A program made the position numbers and the translations under genes. Shown in pieces: positions 36,297-45,940 of a stretch of 64,000 nucleotides of DNA. The notes under the pieces are model-generated. The model saw only the letters and a list, made by a program, of their open reading frames with translations. It did no database searches and was not told where the DNA came from. The DNA comes from Desulfosarcinaceae bacterium (GTDB lineage: Bacteria > Desulfobacterota > Desulfobacteria > Desulfobacterales > Desulfosarcinaceae), in NCBI GenBank assembly GCA_030066015.1, contig JASJCL010000011.1:1-64000 (forward strand). The letters are read 5' to 3'. Within the stretch, counting starts at the first letter, position 1; every line of letters starts with the position of its first letter.

Positions 36297-37124
36297 ATGC
36301 AAAAGATTGGATTGATCGCCGGCGGTGGCCAATTTCCCATAATATTTGCCCAAAAAGCTCGAATAAACGGCTTTCAAGTGGTTGCCGCAGCGTATCGCAA
36401 CGAAGTCGACCCTGGCCTTGAAGGGGTAGTGGACGCCATAGAGTGGTTTCACCTGGGCCAGGTCAAGCGCCTGCTGCGATTTTTTCACCGCAACGGGGTC
36501 ACCCAGACGGTCATGTTGGGTACCATTCGCAAGACGCGTCTGTTCACCGACGTTAAGCCCGACATCAAGGCGCTCGCAATGGTGGCCAAAATGCGCCATA
36601 CCCATGACGATGGAATCCTGCGCGCCTTTGCCGGGTTGCTGGAAAAGGAGGGCATCCATGTTCGTCCCTCCACTTTTCTATTGCCCGAGCTGTTGGCGCC
36701 TGCCGGGGTCTGGACTCGCCGCAAACCCACACGGGATGAGCGCAAGGACATGGCCCTCGGATGGCGAATTGCCAAGGCGATCGGTCGGCTCGATATCGGG
36801 CAATGCATCGTGGTGGGCGGCGGCAGCGTGCTTGCCGTAGAGGCCATAGACGGCACCGACGCAACCATCACCCGGGGCGGCCAACTCGCGCGGGGTGAAG
36901 CGGTGGTGGTGAAGGTTTGCAAACCGGAGCAGGACACCCGCTTCGACATACCGGCCATCGGCGTCGCGACCATCGAGACGATGCAGGCCGTCGGCGCCCG
37001 GGCCTTGGCCGTGGAAGCGGACAGAGCGGTGGCATTCGACCGCCATGAAATGATCGCCGCAGCCAATGATTACGGCATGGCAGTGGTTGCCCTCACGGGT
37101 GCGGACGATCCCATCATCGCGTGA
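36297..37124 (+). CDS. lpxI: UDP-2,3-diacylglucosamine pyrophosphatase LpxI
   Basis: 275 residues of the former DUF1009 family. The N-terminal KIGLIAGGGQFPI and later RTRKxTRDExxDM-like region (RRKPTRDERKDMALGW), VVGGGSVLAVEAIDGTD and DIPAIG are diagnostic. LpxI replaces LpxH in bacteria such as Caulobacter and many Desulfobacterota and cleaves the alpha-phosphate to give lipid X. ATG 36297 fits the family start; TTG 36276 and GTG 36291 are in-frame alternatives. Confidence 0.94.
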   Translation: MQKIGLIAGGGQFPIIFAQKARINGFQVVAAAYRNEVDPGLEGVVDAIEWFHLGQVKRLLRFFHRNGVTQTVMLGTIRKTRLFTDVKPDIKALAMVAKMRHTHDDGILRAFAGLLEKEGIHVRPSTFLLPELLAPAGVWTRRKPTRDERKDMALGWRIAKAIGRLDIGQCIVVGGGSVLAVEAIDGTDATITRGGQLARGEAVVVKVCKPEQDTRFDIPAIGVATIETMQAVGARALAVEADRAVAFDRHEMIAAANDYGMAVVALTGADDPIIA

Positions 37125-37171
37125 CGATTGATCCCACCACTACATGGGCGAGACGGGAGAACAGGAGCTGA

Positions 37172-38143
37172 ATGGATATGACGGATCTGCGAGTAGCGGT
37201 GATCGGCGCAGGCTACCTGGGACGCTTCCATGCTCAGAAATACGCTGCCATGCCCGATGTTGAATTGGTGGGCGTGATGGACATTCAGCGTTCCCAGGCC
37301 GAGGCTGTGGCGGCCGAGGTGGGGTCCACGGCGTACACCGACATAACGCCGCTCCTCACGGCTGTGGACGCCGTCAGTATCGTCGTGCCGACAGCGGCCC
37401 ATTTCGAGACCAGCCGATCCTTTTTGGACCGAGGGGTGGATTTGCTCATCGAAAAACCGATGACCTCCACCCTGGACGAGGCCGACAGGCTCATTGAGAT
37501 TGCGGAAGCCAATGGCGCCATCATTCAGGTGGGGCACTTGGAGCGATTCAATTCCGCCGTGGTCGCGTTGGAGGATATCGTCCGAAATCCGCGCTTCATC
37601 GAGAGCCATCGCCTGAGCACCTTCAAGAACCGCGGCACCGATGTGAGTGTGGTGCTGGACCTGATGATTCATGATATCGATATTATCCTCAACTTTGTGC
37701 GCTCAGAGGTCGCCGAGATCCACGCTGCCGGAATTCCCGTCATTACGGAGGAGATCGACATCGCCAACGCTCGTCTGGAGTTCGCCAATGGTTGCGTGGC
37801 CAACGTCACGGCCAGCCGCATCTCTGCCAAGAACCAGCGCAAGATCCGCCTTTTCCAATCGGATGCATATGTGTCGGTGGACTTCGCTAGCCATGATATC
37901 ACCATCATCAAAAAGGAGGGCGGGCATCAGAACCCGGGCGACCTGATCCCCGGCATGGCCATTGACCAGCGCTGCTTCACCAAGGGCGACGCCTTGGACG
38001 ACGAGTTAAAGTCCTTTGTTAAGGCGGTACGCCATCGCCTTGCCCCCGAAGTCACCGGTGAGATGGGCCGCGATGCCCTCAAGATCGCGCTCTCCATCAT
38101 GGGCCAGATCGAGAAATCCAGCGCCAAACTGCTGGGGCTCTGA
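37172..38143 (+). CDS. Gfo/Idh/MocA family oxidoreductase in the lipid A operon
   Basis: 323 residues. A Rossmann fold (VIGAGYLGRFH, residues about 9-19) is followed by the EKPM motif near 100 (LIEKPMTSTLDEA) and a C-terminal alpha/beta domain with DLMIHDIDI, where the His is the likely catalytic residue. It lies between lpxI and lpxB with an AGGAG ribosome site, so a role on a lipid A sugar nucleotide is likely. GnnA, which oxidises C3 of UDP-GlcNAc for amide-linked lipid A, belongs to this family, but its aminotransferase partner GnnB is not seen in the window. Another sugar-nucleotide dehydrogenase role remains possible. Confidence 0.85.
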   Translation: MDMTDLRVAVIGAGYLGRFHAQKYAAMPDVELVGVMDIQRSQAEAVAAEVGSTAYTDITPLLTAVDAVSIVVPTAAHFETSRSFLDRGVDLLIEKPMTSTLDEADRLIEIAEANGAIIQVGHLERFNSAVVALEDIVRNPRFIESHRLSTFKNRGTDVSVVLDLMIHDIDIILNFVRSEVAEIHAAGIPVITEEIDIANARLEFANGCVANVTASRISAKNQRKIRLFQSDAYVSVDFASHDITIIKKEGGHQNPGDLIPGMAIDQRCFTKGDALDDELKSFVKAVRHRLAPEVTGEMGRDALKIALSIMGQIEKSSAKLLGL

Positions 38144-38153
38144 GGTAGGGCCC

Positions 38154-39320
38154 ATGACGACCGCGACGGTGATGATCGTTGCCGGGGAGGCTTCCGGTGA
38201 CGCCCACGGGGCGAAAGTGGTGCGCGCCATGCAGACGCAGCAGACGGGGCTTCGTTTTCTCGGCATCGGCGGCGAGCACCTGCGTGCGGCCGGGGTGGCG
38301 GTGCGGATTGACGCGCATACCCTTTCGGTAGTGGGGATAACTGAAGTGATCACCAAGCTGCCCAAGCTGCTGCGGGCCGCCTCTGAGGCAAAGCGCCTCA
38401 TGGTCACTGAGCGGCCAGCCCTGCTGATCCTCATCGACTTTCCCGATTTCAACCTCCACTTGGCAGCCCATGCCAAACGTCTCGGTATTCCGGTGCTCTA
38501 TTTTATCAGCCCCCAGATCTGGGCCTGGCGGCCCGGCCGGGTACGCAAGATCAAGCGGCTGGTGAACCACATGGCGGTGATTCTGCCATTTGAAGAGCGT
38601 TTTTACCACGCCCATGATGTGCCGGTGACCTATGTGGGCCATCCTCTGATGGATGACCAACCACCAGCCACCGTCCGGCATGCCGATGCAGGGGATCTGG
38701 CCAATCCGGTCATCAGCCTGCTGCCAGGCTCCCGCGACCGTGAGGTGGAGAAACACCTTCCCTTGCTCTTGGGTGCTGCGGAGCGGCTTCACCAACAATA
38801 CCGGGGAGCCCGGTTTTTGGTGTCCTGTGCACCGACGATAGACGCCTCCCAGGTGCTGCGCCAGGTGGATCAGCGCAACAAACAACGGCCCAAACTCCCA
38901 TTGACGGTCGTCTGCGAAGATGTCCGCACTCTCTTCGCCCGCAGTACGCTGAGTATCGCCGCTTCTGGAACGGTGACGCTCGAAGCGACTCTCTGCGGGA
39001 CCCCCACCATCATCATCTACTGCATTTCACCGTTGAGCTACCGTCTCGGTCGGCTGCTCATTCAGGTGGAGCACATCGGCTTGGCCAATCTCATCGCCGG
39101 TCGCACCATCATGCCAGAATTGATTCAGGCCGACGCCAGCCCCGCGAAGATCGCCGCAACGGCGGATCTCCTCCTGAAGAGTCCGGCCCGCCTTGACAAG
39201 ATGCGGGCCGATCTGCAGATGGTGAAGCAGCTGCTCGGCCGAGGGGGGGCCTCCCGACGAGTGGCCGATATCGCCTTGAAGATACTGGCCCAAAACGCTG
39301 TTATAGGAGCACCGTGCTGA
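38154..39320 (+). CDS. lpxB: Lipid A disaccharide synthase
   Basis: 388 residues, GT19 family. It begins VMIVAGEASGDAHGA, the family signature, and has FPDFNLHLA, YFISPQIWAWRPGR, LPFEERFY, the LLPGSRDREV loop and SGTVTLEATLCGTPTI. It joins UDP-diacylglucosamine to lipid X. ATG 38154 follows GAGGTAGGG; upstream codons in the same frame overlap the previous gene and are not used. It overlaps msbA by seven bases. Confidence 0.96.
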   Translation: MTTATVMIVAGEASGDAHGAKVVRAMQTQQTGLRFLGIGGEHLRAAGVAVRIDAHTLSVVGITEVITKLPKLLRAASEAKRLMVTERPALLILIDFPDFNLHLAAHAKRLGIPVLYFISPQIWAWRPGRVRKIKRLVNHMAVILPFEERFYHAHDVPVTYVGHPLMDDQPPATVRHADAGDLANPVISLLPGSRDREVEKHLPLLLGAAERLHQQYRGARFLVSCAPTIDASQVLRQVDQRNKQRPKLPLTVVCEDVRTLFARSTLSIAASGTVTLEATLCGTPTIIIYCISPLSYRLGRLLIQVEHIGLANLIAGRTIMPELIQADASPAKIAATADLLLKSPARLDKMRADLQMVKQLLGRGGASRRVADIALKILAQNAVIGAPC

Positions 39321-41080
39321 CCCTCAAGCCGCGGCATCTCTATTTGATTGATCTGGTCCGCCAGCGCTGGTGGCGCATGGCCTTGGCCATGCTGTGCATG
39401 CTGCTCATGGCCACCGCCAGCGCTGCCATCCCCTTTCTCATCAAGAACGTCGTGGACGATATCTTCGTTCAGCGCAACGCCGAGATGCTGCGCCTGCTGC
39501 CGCTGGTGGTGATCCTGATATACACGGTTCTGGGAACCTCTATGTATGGCCAGGAGTATCTCATGTCTTACGTGGGCCAGGACATCGTGCGCCACTTGCG
39601 AGACCGCCTCTACGCCCGAATTCAGGCCATGCCCATCGCCTTCTTTCATGCCCATCAGACCGGCGTTCTCATGTCGCGGGTGACCAATGACGTCAATATT
39701 ATCCGCAACATGGTCTCTTCGGCCATCACCGGCTCCTTGCGGGACGTCTTCACTATTGTCGGCCTGATCTGCGTCATCTTCTACCGCGACTGGAAGATGG
39801 CCCTGGCCGCGCTGGTGATCCTGCCGGTGGCCTACTTTCCCATTGTGGCCCTCGGCAGACGGGTGCGCCGGGCGACGGGCGGTGGCCAGGAGGCCTTTGC
39901 CGAGATGAACACGCAACTGCACGAGACTTTCGCTGGGAATAAAATCGTAAAGGCTTTCGGGCAGGAGGAGTTCGAAAAGGAGCGCTTCATTGCCAAGACC
40001 GGGCGTCTATTCCGCTTGGAGATGAAGGCGGTGCGCTACAAGGCGCTGACCTCGCCGGTGATGGAGAGCCTAGCGGGCGTGGGCGTTGCCTTTGTGATTT
40101 GGTATGGGGGCAGCAAAGTGATCAGTGGCGCATCCACAGCCGGCACCTTCTTCTCCTTTATGGCCGCCGTGCTCATGCTGTACGGGCCGGTGAAAAAGCT
40201 CAGCAAGCTAAACAGCAAGGTCCAGGCCGGCCTGGTCGGAGTGGACCGGGTTTTCGACATCCTCGAAGCGGAGACCGTCATCCCTGAGGCCGAAAAGCCC
40301 AAACCCCTGCCGCGCCGTCCCCACAGTGTGATCTTCGAAAAGGTGTCTTTCAGATACGAGTCGGAACTGGTGCTCGAGGAGATCGACGTCGCAGCCGCCC
40401 CCGGGGAGAACCTCGCGCTGGTGGGAATGAGCGGCGGCGGGAAAACCTCGCTGGTGAACCTGATACCACGCTTCTATGATGTCTGTGCCGGAGCCGTTCG
40501 CATCGATGATCTGGATGTCCGCGACCTCTCTTTGGCCGAACTGCGGTCCCAGATCGCCATCGTCACCCAGGAGCCCATTCTCTTCAACGAATCGGTGCGC
40601 GACAATATCGCCTACGGCAATCGCAGCGCCTCTGAAATCGAGATTATCGACGCCGCCAAGGCGGCCTTCGCCCATGACTTCATCATGAACTTTCCGCAAG
40701 GAATGGACACCCGCATCGGTGAGTTGGGGAGCCGCCTCAGCGGCGGTGAGAAACAGCGCATCTGCATCGCCCGGGCACTGCTCAAGGATGCACCCATTCT
40801 CATCCTTGATGAAGCCACCTCGGCCCTGGATGCGCAAGCCGAGACCCTGGTGCAGAAGGCCCTGGAGAACCTCATGCGGGGTCGCACCACCTTCATCATC
40901 GCCCACCGCCTGTCCACCATTGATTTCGCCGATCGCATCCTCGTGCTCAAGCAGGGCCGCATCGTGGAACAGGGAACCCAGCAGGAATTGCTGGCAAAAG
41001 GCGGCATCTATCGTGATCTGCACGACATGCAGTTCAAGCCGAACGCATCTGACCGGCAGCGACCCGCTCAGCCTATTTAA
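39314..41080 (+). CDS. msbA: Lipid A flippase MsbA, ABC exporter
   Basis: A 588-residue half-transporter: six membrane helices (about 15-310) and an ATPase with Walker A GMSGGGKTS, Q loop VTQEPILFNESV, signature LSGGEKQR, Walker B ILILDEATSALD and switch IIAHRLST. It flips core-lipid A across the inner membrane. It starts at GTG 39314 after AGGAG, within the lpxB end. It is the last gene of the operon. Confidence 0.93.
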   Translation: MLTLKPRHLYLIDLVRQRWWRMALAMLCMLLMATASAAIPFLIKNVVDDIFVQRNAEMLRLLPLVVILIYTVLGTSMYGQEYLMSYVGQDIVRHLRDRLYARIQAMPIAFFHAHQTGVLMSRVTNDVNIIRNMVSSAITGSLRDVFTIVGLICVIFYRDWKMALAALVILPVAYFPIVALGRRVRRATGGGQEAFAEMNTQLHETFAGNKIVKAFGQEEFEKERFIAKTGRLFRLEMKAVRYKALTSPVMESLAGVGVAFVIWYGGSKVISGASTAGTFFSFMAAVLMLYGPVKKLSKLNSKVQAGLVGVDRVFDILEAETVIPEAEKPKPLPRRPHSVIFEKVSFRYESELVLEEIDVAAAPGENLALVGMSGGGKTSLVNLIPRFYDVCAGAVRIDDLDVRDLSLAELRSQIAIVTQEPILFNESVRDNIAYGNRSASEIEIIDAAKAAFAHDFIMNFPQGMDTRIGELGSRLSGGEKQRICIARALLKDAPILILDEATSALDAQAETLVQKALENLMRGRTTFIIAHRLSTIDFADRILVLKQGRIVEQGTQQELLAKGGIYRDLHDMQFKPNASDRQRPAQPI

Positions 41081-41191
41081 TCCCCATTGCCGTCTTCCTG
41101 AACCATGCGGTCTTCAACAGCGGCCACCACACGCCTCGCCGGGGGTGCACGAGGCGCTATTGGGGGAGATTGATCGGCTGCCGGTCGGTGT

Positions 41192-41914
41192 CTATAGGCG
41201 TCTACCGGCGAGCCGTAGGTGCCACACCCGCCAGACGGCTTCCCAAACGATGCGCCGAGACATTTTGGAGTGCCCTGCAAACCGATCCTCAAATACAATG
41301 GGGATTTCGATCCCATGAAATCCCCGCTGGACGGCACGATACTTTAGCTCGATCTGAAAGGTGTAGCCGTCGCTGCAGATGCGGTCTAACCCGATCGTCT
41401 CCAGCACGTGGCGGGACCAGAGATTGTAGCCGCCGGTCAGATCATGGATTGGCAGGTTCAAAATTGCCCGGGCGTACAAGGAGCCGCCGCGTGACACAAT
41501 CCGGCGCCACATACGCCAGCCCTTGACACCACCACCGCTGGTGTAGCGCGATCCTACGACAAAGTCCCGGCTTTTCAGCGCCGCCGCCATGCGGGGCAGG
41601 TAGATGGGGTCGTGGGAAAAGTCGGCATCCATCTCAGCGATGGCATCGAACTCGTGTGCCAGTCCCCATCTAAATCCTTCCACATAGGCCGATGCCAAGC
41701 CCATTTTGGCGGGACGGCATAGGGTGGAGATACGGCCTGGGTAGCGGTCGTGCGTCAGATCGGTGACGATGTCACAGGTGCCGTCGGGGGAGTTGTCATC
41801 CACCACCAGAATATGCGGGGCGAGTGTGTTTCCCAACAGTCGCTGGATGCGATGAAGCAGATCGGCGATATTCTGGGCCTCGTTGAAGGTGGGGATGACG
41901 ATGAGAAGACGCAT
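41192..41914 (-). CDS. Polyprenyl-phosphate sugar synthase, DPM1-like GT2
   Basis: 240 residues with no membrane segment. It has VIPTFNEAQNI, VVDDNSPDGT and the metal-binding MDADFSHDP, then VGSRYTSGGGVKGW, which is typical of dolichol-phosphate mannose synthases. It should transfer a hexose from a nucleotide sugar to undecaprenyl phosphate. The GT39/83 gene directly upstream on the same strand, which uses such a donor, is the natural partner. ATG 41914 follows AAAGG; a longer frame from 42031 overlaps that gene. Confidence 0.88.
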   Translation of the reverse strand: MRLLIVIPTFNEAQNIADLLHRIQRLLGNTLAPHILVVDDNSPDGTCDIVTDLTHDRYPGRISTLCRPAKMGLASAYVEGFRWGLAHEFDAIAEMDADFSHDPIYLPRMAAALKSRDFVVGSRYTSGGGVKGWRMWRRIVSRGGSLYARAILNLPIHDLTGGYNLWSRHVLETIGLDRICSDGYTFQIELKYRAVQRGFHGIEIPIVFEDRFAGHSKMSRRIVWEAVWRVWHLRLAGRRL

Positions 41915-41930
41915 GGGACCTTTCTGCCTG

Positions 41931-43520
41931 TCAGCGATCCGGTGAAGATGGGGGCGTCGAGCTATCCGGCGCACTGGTGCGGATGTCGGCGCTGTTGCGG
42001 GGCGCCCAGCGATGACCGCCTTTAAAGCCATATGCGCGGTAGAGATAGAGGGTTCTGACCAACCGGCGCTCCCCCTTCCATCCCGTTCGATGGTCCTCTA
42101 GGGTTACCGCTATCGGCGGGTCGACGGCCCTGAAATAGGGGGCCAGACGGGTCTTGGCCAGATCGGCGTATTTTGCGACACCAATGGCGTCGCGGCCAAC
42201 GAGGTCCTCGTCTGTCCACCAGTAATCGTATGTGTTCGGGCGTTTGTCGCGATTCAAGGCGACGGTGCGTGGATGACCGGGGGTGTAGAAGGCCAATTTG
42301 CTTGCCATTTGATAGTTGAACGCGAATATGAAAGGCTCCCCTGGTTGCGACCGATCAGCCGTCAGGTCGTTCACTACCCGTCCCACCGGGACCCAGTCGC
42401 CGAACTCTTGAGCGATGCGATCCGACTTGAGGGGCAGGGGCACCAGGGGGAAGACGACCTGGATCAGCACGACAAGACTCACCACACCGGCGGTCCCCAG
42501 CGCCCAGGGCCAAATCGGACGTTGTCGGTAGCGCGCTGCCAGGAGGAGGCAGGCGCCCAGGTAACCGAACGCCGGCCAATTGCCCTCCACACGGGTGTGG
42601 CTGCTGAGGAGCGCGAATGCCAGGAATACCGGCACGGCCGTTAACCAGAGGTAGCCGTCCTGCCAATTGGATTCCGAATGCCGCCCCATCCGACCGCCGC
42701 GCATTAGTGTCGCCAGAAAGAGCAGAAAGACGATGGGCGAGAGCAGGGCTGCCTGACTGAGGAGATAATCGCCGAAATAGCGGGGTACGAACCAGTTGGC
42801 GCTGGCAACCCCCCCCTGATGGGCGACATGGCGAAACGCGCGCCAATCATTCTCCAAATTCCAGATCACCATCGGCAAGGTCAAGAGGAGCCCCAGCAGA
42901 CATCCAAGATAGGGCCGCCAGCTGCCGAGCCGCTGGCGATGCCGGTGACTGATAAGTCCGTAGAGGAGGACCAAGGGGGCAAAGATCGCCATGGAGAGTT
43001 TTGAGAGCAGCCCCAGCCCGAACCAGAGGCCGCCCAGACACCAATGGCGGCGCTGGTTTCCCTCATAGCCGCGTGCGACGTGATAGATGGCACCCGCCCA
43101 GGCCAACGCCTGGAAACTGTCCGGCGTGGTGATGATGGCGCCGACGTTGAAGAGCAGCAATGTCTGGGCGAGCAGCAGCGATGCCAGGGCGACACCATCG
43201 CCGTACCAGCGCTGCGCCATCACGATGAGATAGGCACTGGCCCCTGTGAGTGCACCAATGGCCGGGAGGCGCACCGCCGTCTCGTTCGTCCCCAATAGTG
43301 TGGTAGCGAGCCGGATCATCCACGCCACCATGGGGGGGTGATCGTGATAGCCCAGGTCCAAATGGCGGCTCCACTGCCAGTAATAGGTTTCGTCCGCACT
43401 GAGGGGAAAGCGGCCGGCATACCATATGCGAATGATCGTCAGGCCTGCCAGCAACCCCCAGGCCAGTCGGGTTTCCGGCTGGGTACGCCAAGAGTGTCTC
43501 GATCCGATCTGCATGGGCAC
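41931..43520 (-). CDS. GT-C glycosyltransferase, GT39/GT83 (ArnT-like) family
   Basis: 529 residues with about ten to twelve membrane helices up to residue 350 and a periplasmic tail. The first loop holds the acidic catalytic motif LSADETYYWQW and HDHPPMVAWM, as in ArnT and protein mannosyltransferases. It moves a sugar from a polyprenyl-phosphate carrier to lipid A, core or a glycan on the outer face of the inner membrane. Sugar and acceptor cannot be read. It is divergent from lptF. Confidence 0.87.
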   Translation of the reverse strand: MPMQIGSRHSWRTQPETRLAWGLLAGLTIIRIWYAGRFPLSADETYYWQWSRHLDLGYHDHPPMVAWMIRLATTLLGTNETAVRLPAIGALTGASAYLIVMAQRWYGDGVALASLLLAQTLLLFNVGAIITTPDSFQALAWAGAIYHVARGYEGNQRRHWCLGGLWFGLGLLSKLSMAIFAPLVLLYGLISHRHRQRLGSWRPYLGCLLGLLLTLPMVIWNLENDWRAFRHVAHQGGVASANWFVPRYFGDYLLSQAALLSPIVFLLFLATLMRGGRMGRHSESNWQDGYLWLTAVPVFLAFALLSSHTRVEGNWPAFGYLGACLLLAARYRQRPIWPWALGTAGVVSLVVLIQVVFPLVPLPLKSDRIAQEFGDWVPVGRVVNDLTADRSQPGEPFIFAFNYQMASKLAFYTPGHPRTVALNRDKRPNTYDYWWTDEDLVGRDAIGVAKYADLAKTRLAPYFRAVDPPIAVTLEDHRTGWKGERRLVRTLYLYRAYGFKGGHRWAPRNSADIRTSAPDSSTPPSSPDR

Positions 43521-43563
43521 CTGGATTATCCCTCGGCAGGAACAAAGTCAAGCGCCAATCTTA

Positions 43564-43590
43564 TTGACACGGAAGAGAAATTCAAATAAT
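43564..43590 (+). promoter_or_regulatory. Candidate promoter for lptF operon
   Basis: TTGACA at 43564-43569 is followed by an AT-rich AATAAT at 43585-43590 (spacer 15) or TAATAA at 43587-43592 (spacer 17). It is in the 153-base gap between the divergent GT-C gene and lptF. Confidence 0.45.
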
Positions 43591-43673
43591 AAAAACAACT
43601 TGTTAGTGTTCGGCTACGCGTCAGGCAGACGGCTGCCCGCCAGCCGCTCCGGCAGAGGTAAGGTCAACCCAAC

Positions 43674-44867
43674 GTGAACGCCACCATCCATCGCTATCTC
43701 ATCCGGGAGATGATCCCTCCCTTCAGCATCACGCTGATCTTCTTCCTGTTCATTTTTCTCATGACCAAGCTTCTCGAGGTGACCAATTTCGTGGTCAACT
43801 ACGATGTGGATGTCTGGATCATCGGTTTGATGCTGCTCTATTCGGTCCCTTTTTTCCTCCAGTTCGTCATTCCCATGGCGGTAATGATGGGGGTCTTACT
43901 GGCCTTTTTGCGCCTTTCGAGCGATAACGAAACCGTGGCCATGAAAGCCTGCGGGATCAGTGTATACAAGGTGTTGAGCCCGGCGCTGGGCTTCAGCCTG
44001 TTGGGCACCCTCGTCACCGCATGGGTGACTGTCTACGCCATGCCCTGGGGCAGCAGCGCCATTAAACAGATGGCAATCAAGCTTGCGGCCTCCAGTCTGG
44101 AGATCGGTCTCAAAGAGCGCAGCTTCAACGATCAGTTTGAAGATGTGGTGGTCTATGTCAGCAAGGTGGATCCCCACAGTGGAGCGCTGCAACATCTCTT
44201 CATAGAGGATCGCCGCAATCCCAAGGTGATCAGCACCATCATCGCCCCCGAAGGCCGCCTTCACAAAAGCGCCACGGCGCTCAGTGCCCATCTTCAACTC
44301 ACCGATGGATCGATCACACAGGTGGATTTGGCCACCCGCAGTGCCAACGCCGTTCACTTTGACCGTTACGACCTGCGGCTCAACCTTCAACTCGATTCCG
44401 TCGCAGAAAAGGAGAACGGCAAGCATCGTTCCGAGATGAGTCTGACCGAAATGCGGGACTACCTCAACACATATGAGAAGCGCGACAGCCGCTACTATCG
44501 GACCCTCATGGATTATCACAAGAAATTCTCCATTCCGCTCGCGGGTCTCGTTTTGGGTCTATTGGCGGTGCCGCTGGGATTTCAATCCGGGGGCGCGCGC
44601 AGATCGTATGGGGTCGGTTTGGGGCTGATGCTCTTTCTGCTCTACTATGTAGTGCTCACCGCCGGCTGGACCTATGGTAAAACCGGGGCGGTGCCACCCA
44701 TGATCGGAATGTGGGCGCCCAATGTGCTGTTCGCCCTCCTGGGGGCCTTCTTTCTGCGCCGCTGTGCCAACGATCGCGGTTTTGGTCTAGACCAACTCTA
44801 TGTCTGGGCCAGCCATCTTTGGCGGCGGCGAGTCCGCCGCATCCGGGGAGGTCGGCCGCGGCCATGA
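43674..44867 (+). CDS. lptF: LPS export permease LptF
   Basis: 397 residues with the YjgP/YjgQ layout: helices at about 20-40, 55-85 and 100-125, a periplasmic beta-jellyroll (about 130-265) and three more helices. It starts TIHRYLIREMIPPF and contains the family MKACGIS motif. With LptG and LptB it extracts LPS from the inner membrane. GTG 43674 follows an AGAGGTAAGG site. It overlaps lptG by four bases (ATGA). Confidence 0.92.
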   Translation: MNATIHRYLIREMIPPFSITLIFFLFIFLMTKLLEVTNFVVNYDVDVWIIGLMLLYSVPFFLQFVIPMAVMMGVLLAFLRLSSDNETVAMKACGISVYKVLSPALGFSLLGTLVTAWVTVYAMPWGSSAIKQMAIKLAASSLEIGLKERSFNDQFEDVVVYVSKVDPHSGALQHLFIEDRRNPKVISTIIAPEGRLHKSATALSAHLQLTDGSITQVDLATRSANAVHFDRYDLRLNLQLDSVAEKENGKHRSEMSLTEMRDYLNTYEKRDSRYYRTLMDYHKKFSIPLAGLVLGLLAVPLGFQSGGARRSYGVGLGLMLFLLYYVVLTAGWTYGKTGAVPPMIGMWAPNVLFALLGAFFLRRCANDRGFGLDQLYVWASHLWRRRVRRIRGGRPRP

Positions 44868-45940
44868 GCACGATCCATCGCTACGTATACAAGGAGTTGG
44901 CCCGCTATTTGGTCATGGTGCTGGTTTGCGTGGCTGTCCTATATCTGGTGGTGGACTTTTTCGAGAAGGCGGACCGGTTCGTGAAAGCGGGCCTCGGTAT
45001 GGAACGGGTGTTGACCTTTTTCGTATGCAATCTGCCATCTATAATGGGACAGATCGCACCCCTGGGCTTTCTTCTGGCGGTCCTGATCACCTTTGGACTG
45101 ATGGGAAAAAACAACGAGATAGTGGCTCTGAAAAGTGGCGGCGTCAGCCCATACTACCTGATGCGGCCGGTCCTTTGGGTCGGGCTATTGATGAGCGTTG
45201 GCCTGTTCCTCTTTAAAGACGCGGTGGTGCCGGTAACCCTCAGTCAGGCCAATCGGATTTGGGTCCTGGAGGTAAAGAAGAAGCAGTTGGACCGGTTGCG
45301 GACCAAGAATATTTGGCTGAAGGAGAAGGGGCGCATCATTCATGTGGCCTTGTTCAAGCCGCGCAATCGGACCATTCACGGGGTCACGATCAATGATTTG
45401 AATGACAATTTTCGATTGGTGCGACGCTTGGATGCCAGATCGGGCCGCTTCACCGATGATGGCTGGCTACTGTCGGAGGTACTGGAGCAGCGGTCGCAGG
45501 ATGCTCGTGGTGAACCCGTGGTTCGCTACCACAGCGAATATCCCGTCGACATCCACCTGGCGCCGGACGATTTCAAGCAGGTGGTGCGCAGTACAGACGA
45601 GTTGTCTTTTAGAACGCTCTTGCGTGAAATTGCGGCCATCGAAGCCGACGGTTTTGACGCTCGCTCTCAGCGGGTGGACCTGCATGCCAAAGTCAGCTTT
45701 CCCTTGATCTGCTTGATTTTGGCGCTCGTCGGGGGCGGTATCTCGCTGCGGGGCAACCGGGGTGAGGGCATCTTCGCCGGTATCCTCATCGCCATTGGGA
45801 TCGCCTTCTGCTACTGGTTCAGCCATAGTATCTGTCTCTCTTTGGGGTATGGGGGGGTGTTGCCGCCGATGGCGGCTGCCTGGGCCACCAACCTCGTTTT
45901 CCTCTGTGTTGGGCTCTTTGTCATCATGCAGGTGGAGTGA
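44864..45940 (+). CDS. lptG: LPS export permease LptG
   Basis: 358 residues with the same fold as its neighbour: STIHRYVYKELARYL start, helices at about 10-35, 50-80 and 95-120, a jellyroll domain, and a second helical bundle after about 270. It is the partner of LptF in the LPS transport bridge. lptB, lptA and lptC are not in the window. ATG 44864 overlaps the lptF stop; the next gene overlaps its stop (GTGA). Confidence 0.92.
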   Translation: MSTIHRYVYKELARYLVMVLVCVAVLYLVVDFFEKADRFVKAGLGMERVLTFFVCNLPSIMGQIAPLGFLLAVLITFGLMGKNNEIVALKSGGVSPYYLMRPVLWVGLLMSVGLFLFKDAVVPVTLSQANRIWVLEVKKKQLDRLRTKNIWLKEKGRIIHVALFKPRNRTIHGVTINDLNDNFRLVRRLDARSGRFTDDGWLLSEVLEQRSQDARGEPVVRYHSEYPVDIHLAPDDFKQVVRSTDELSFRTLLREIAAIEADGFDARSQRVDLHAKVSFPLICLILALVGGGISLRGNRGEGIFAGILIAIGIAFCYWFSHSICLSLGYGGVLPPMAAAWATNLVFLCVGLFVIMQVE

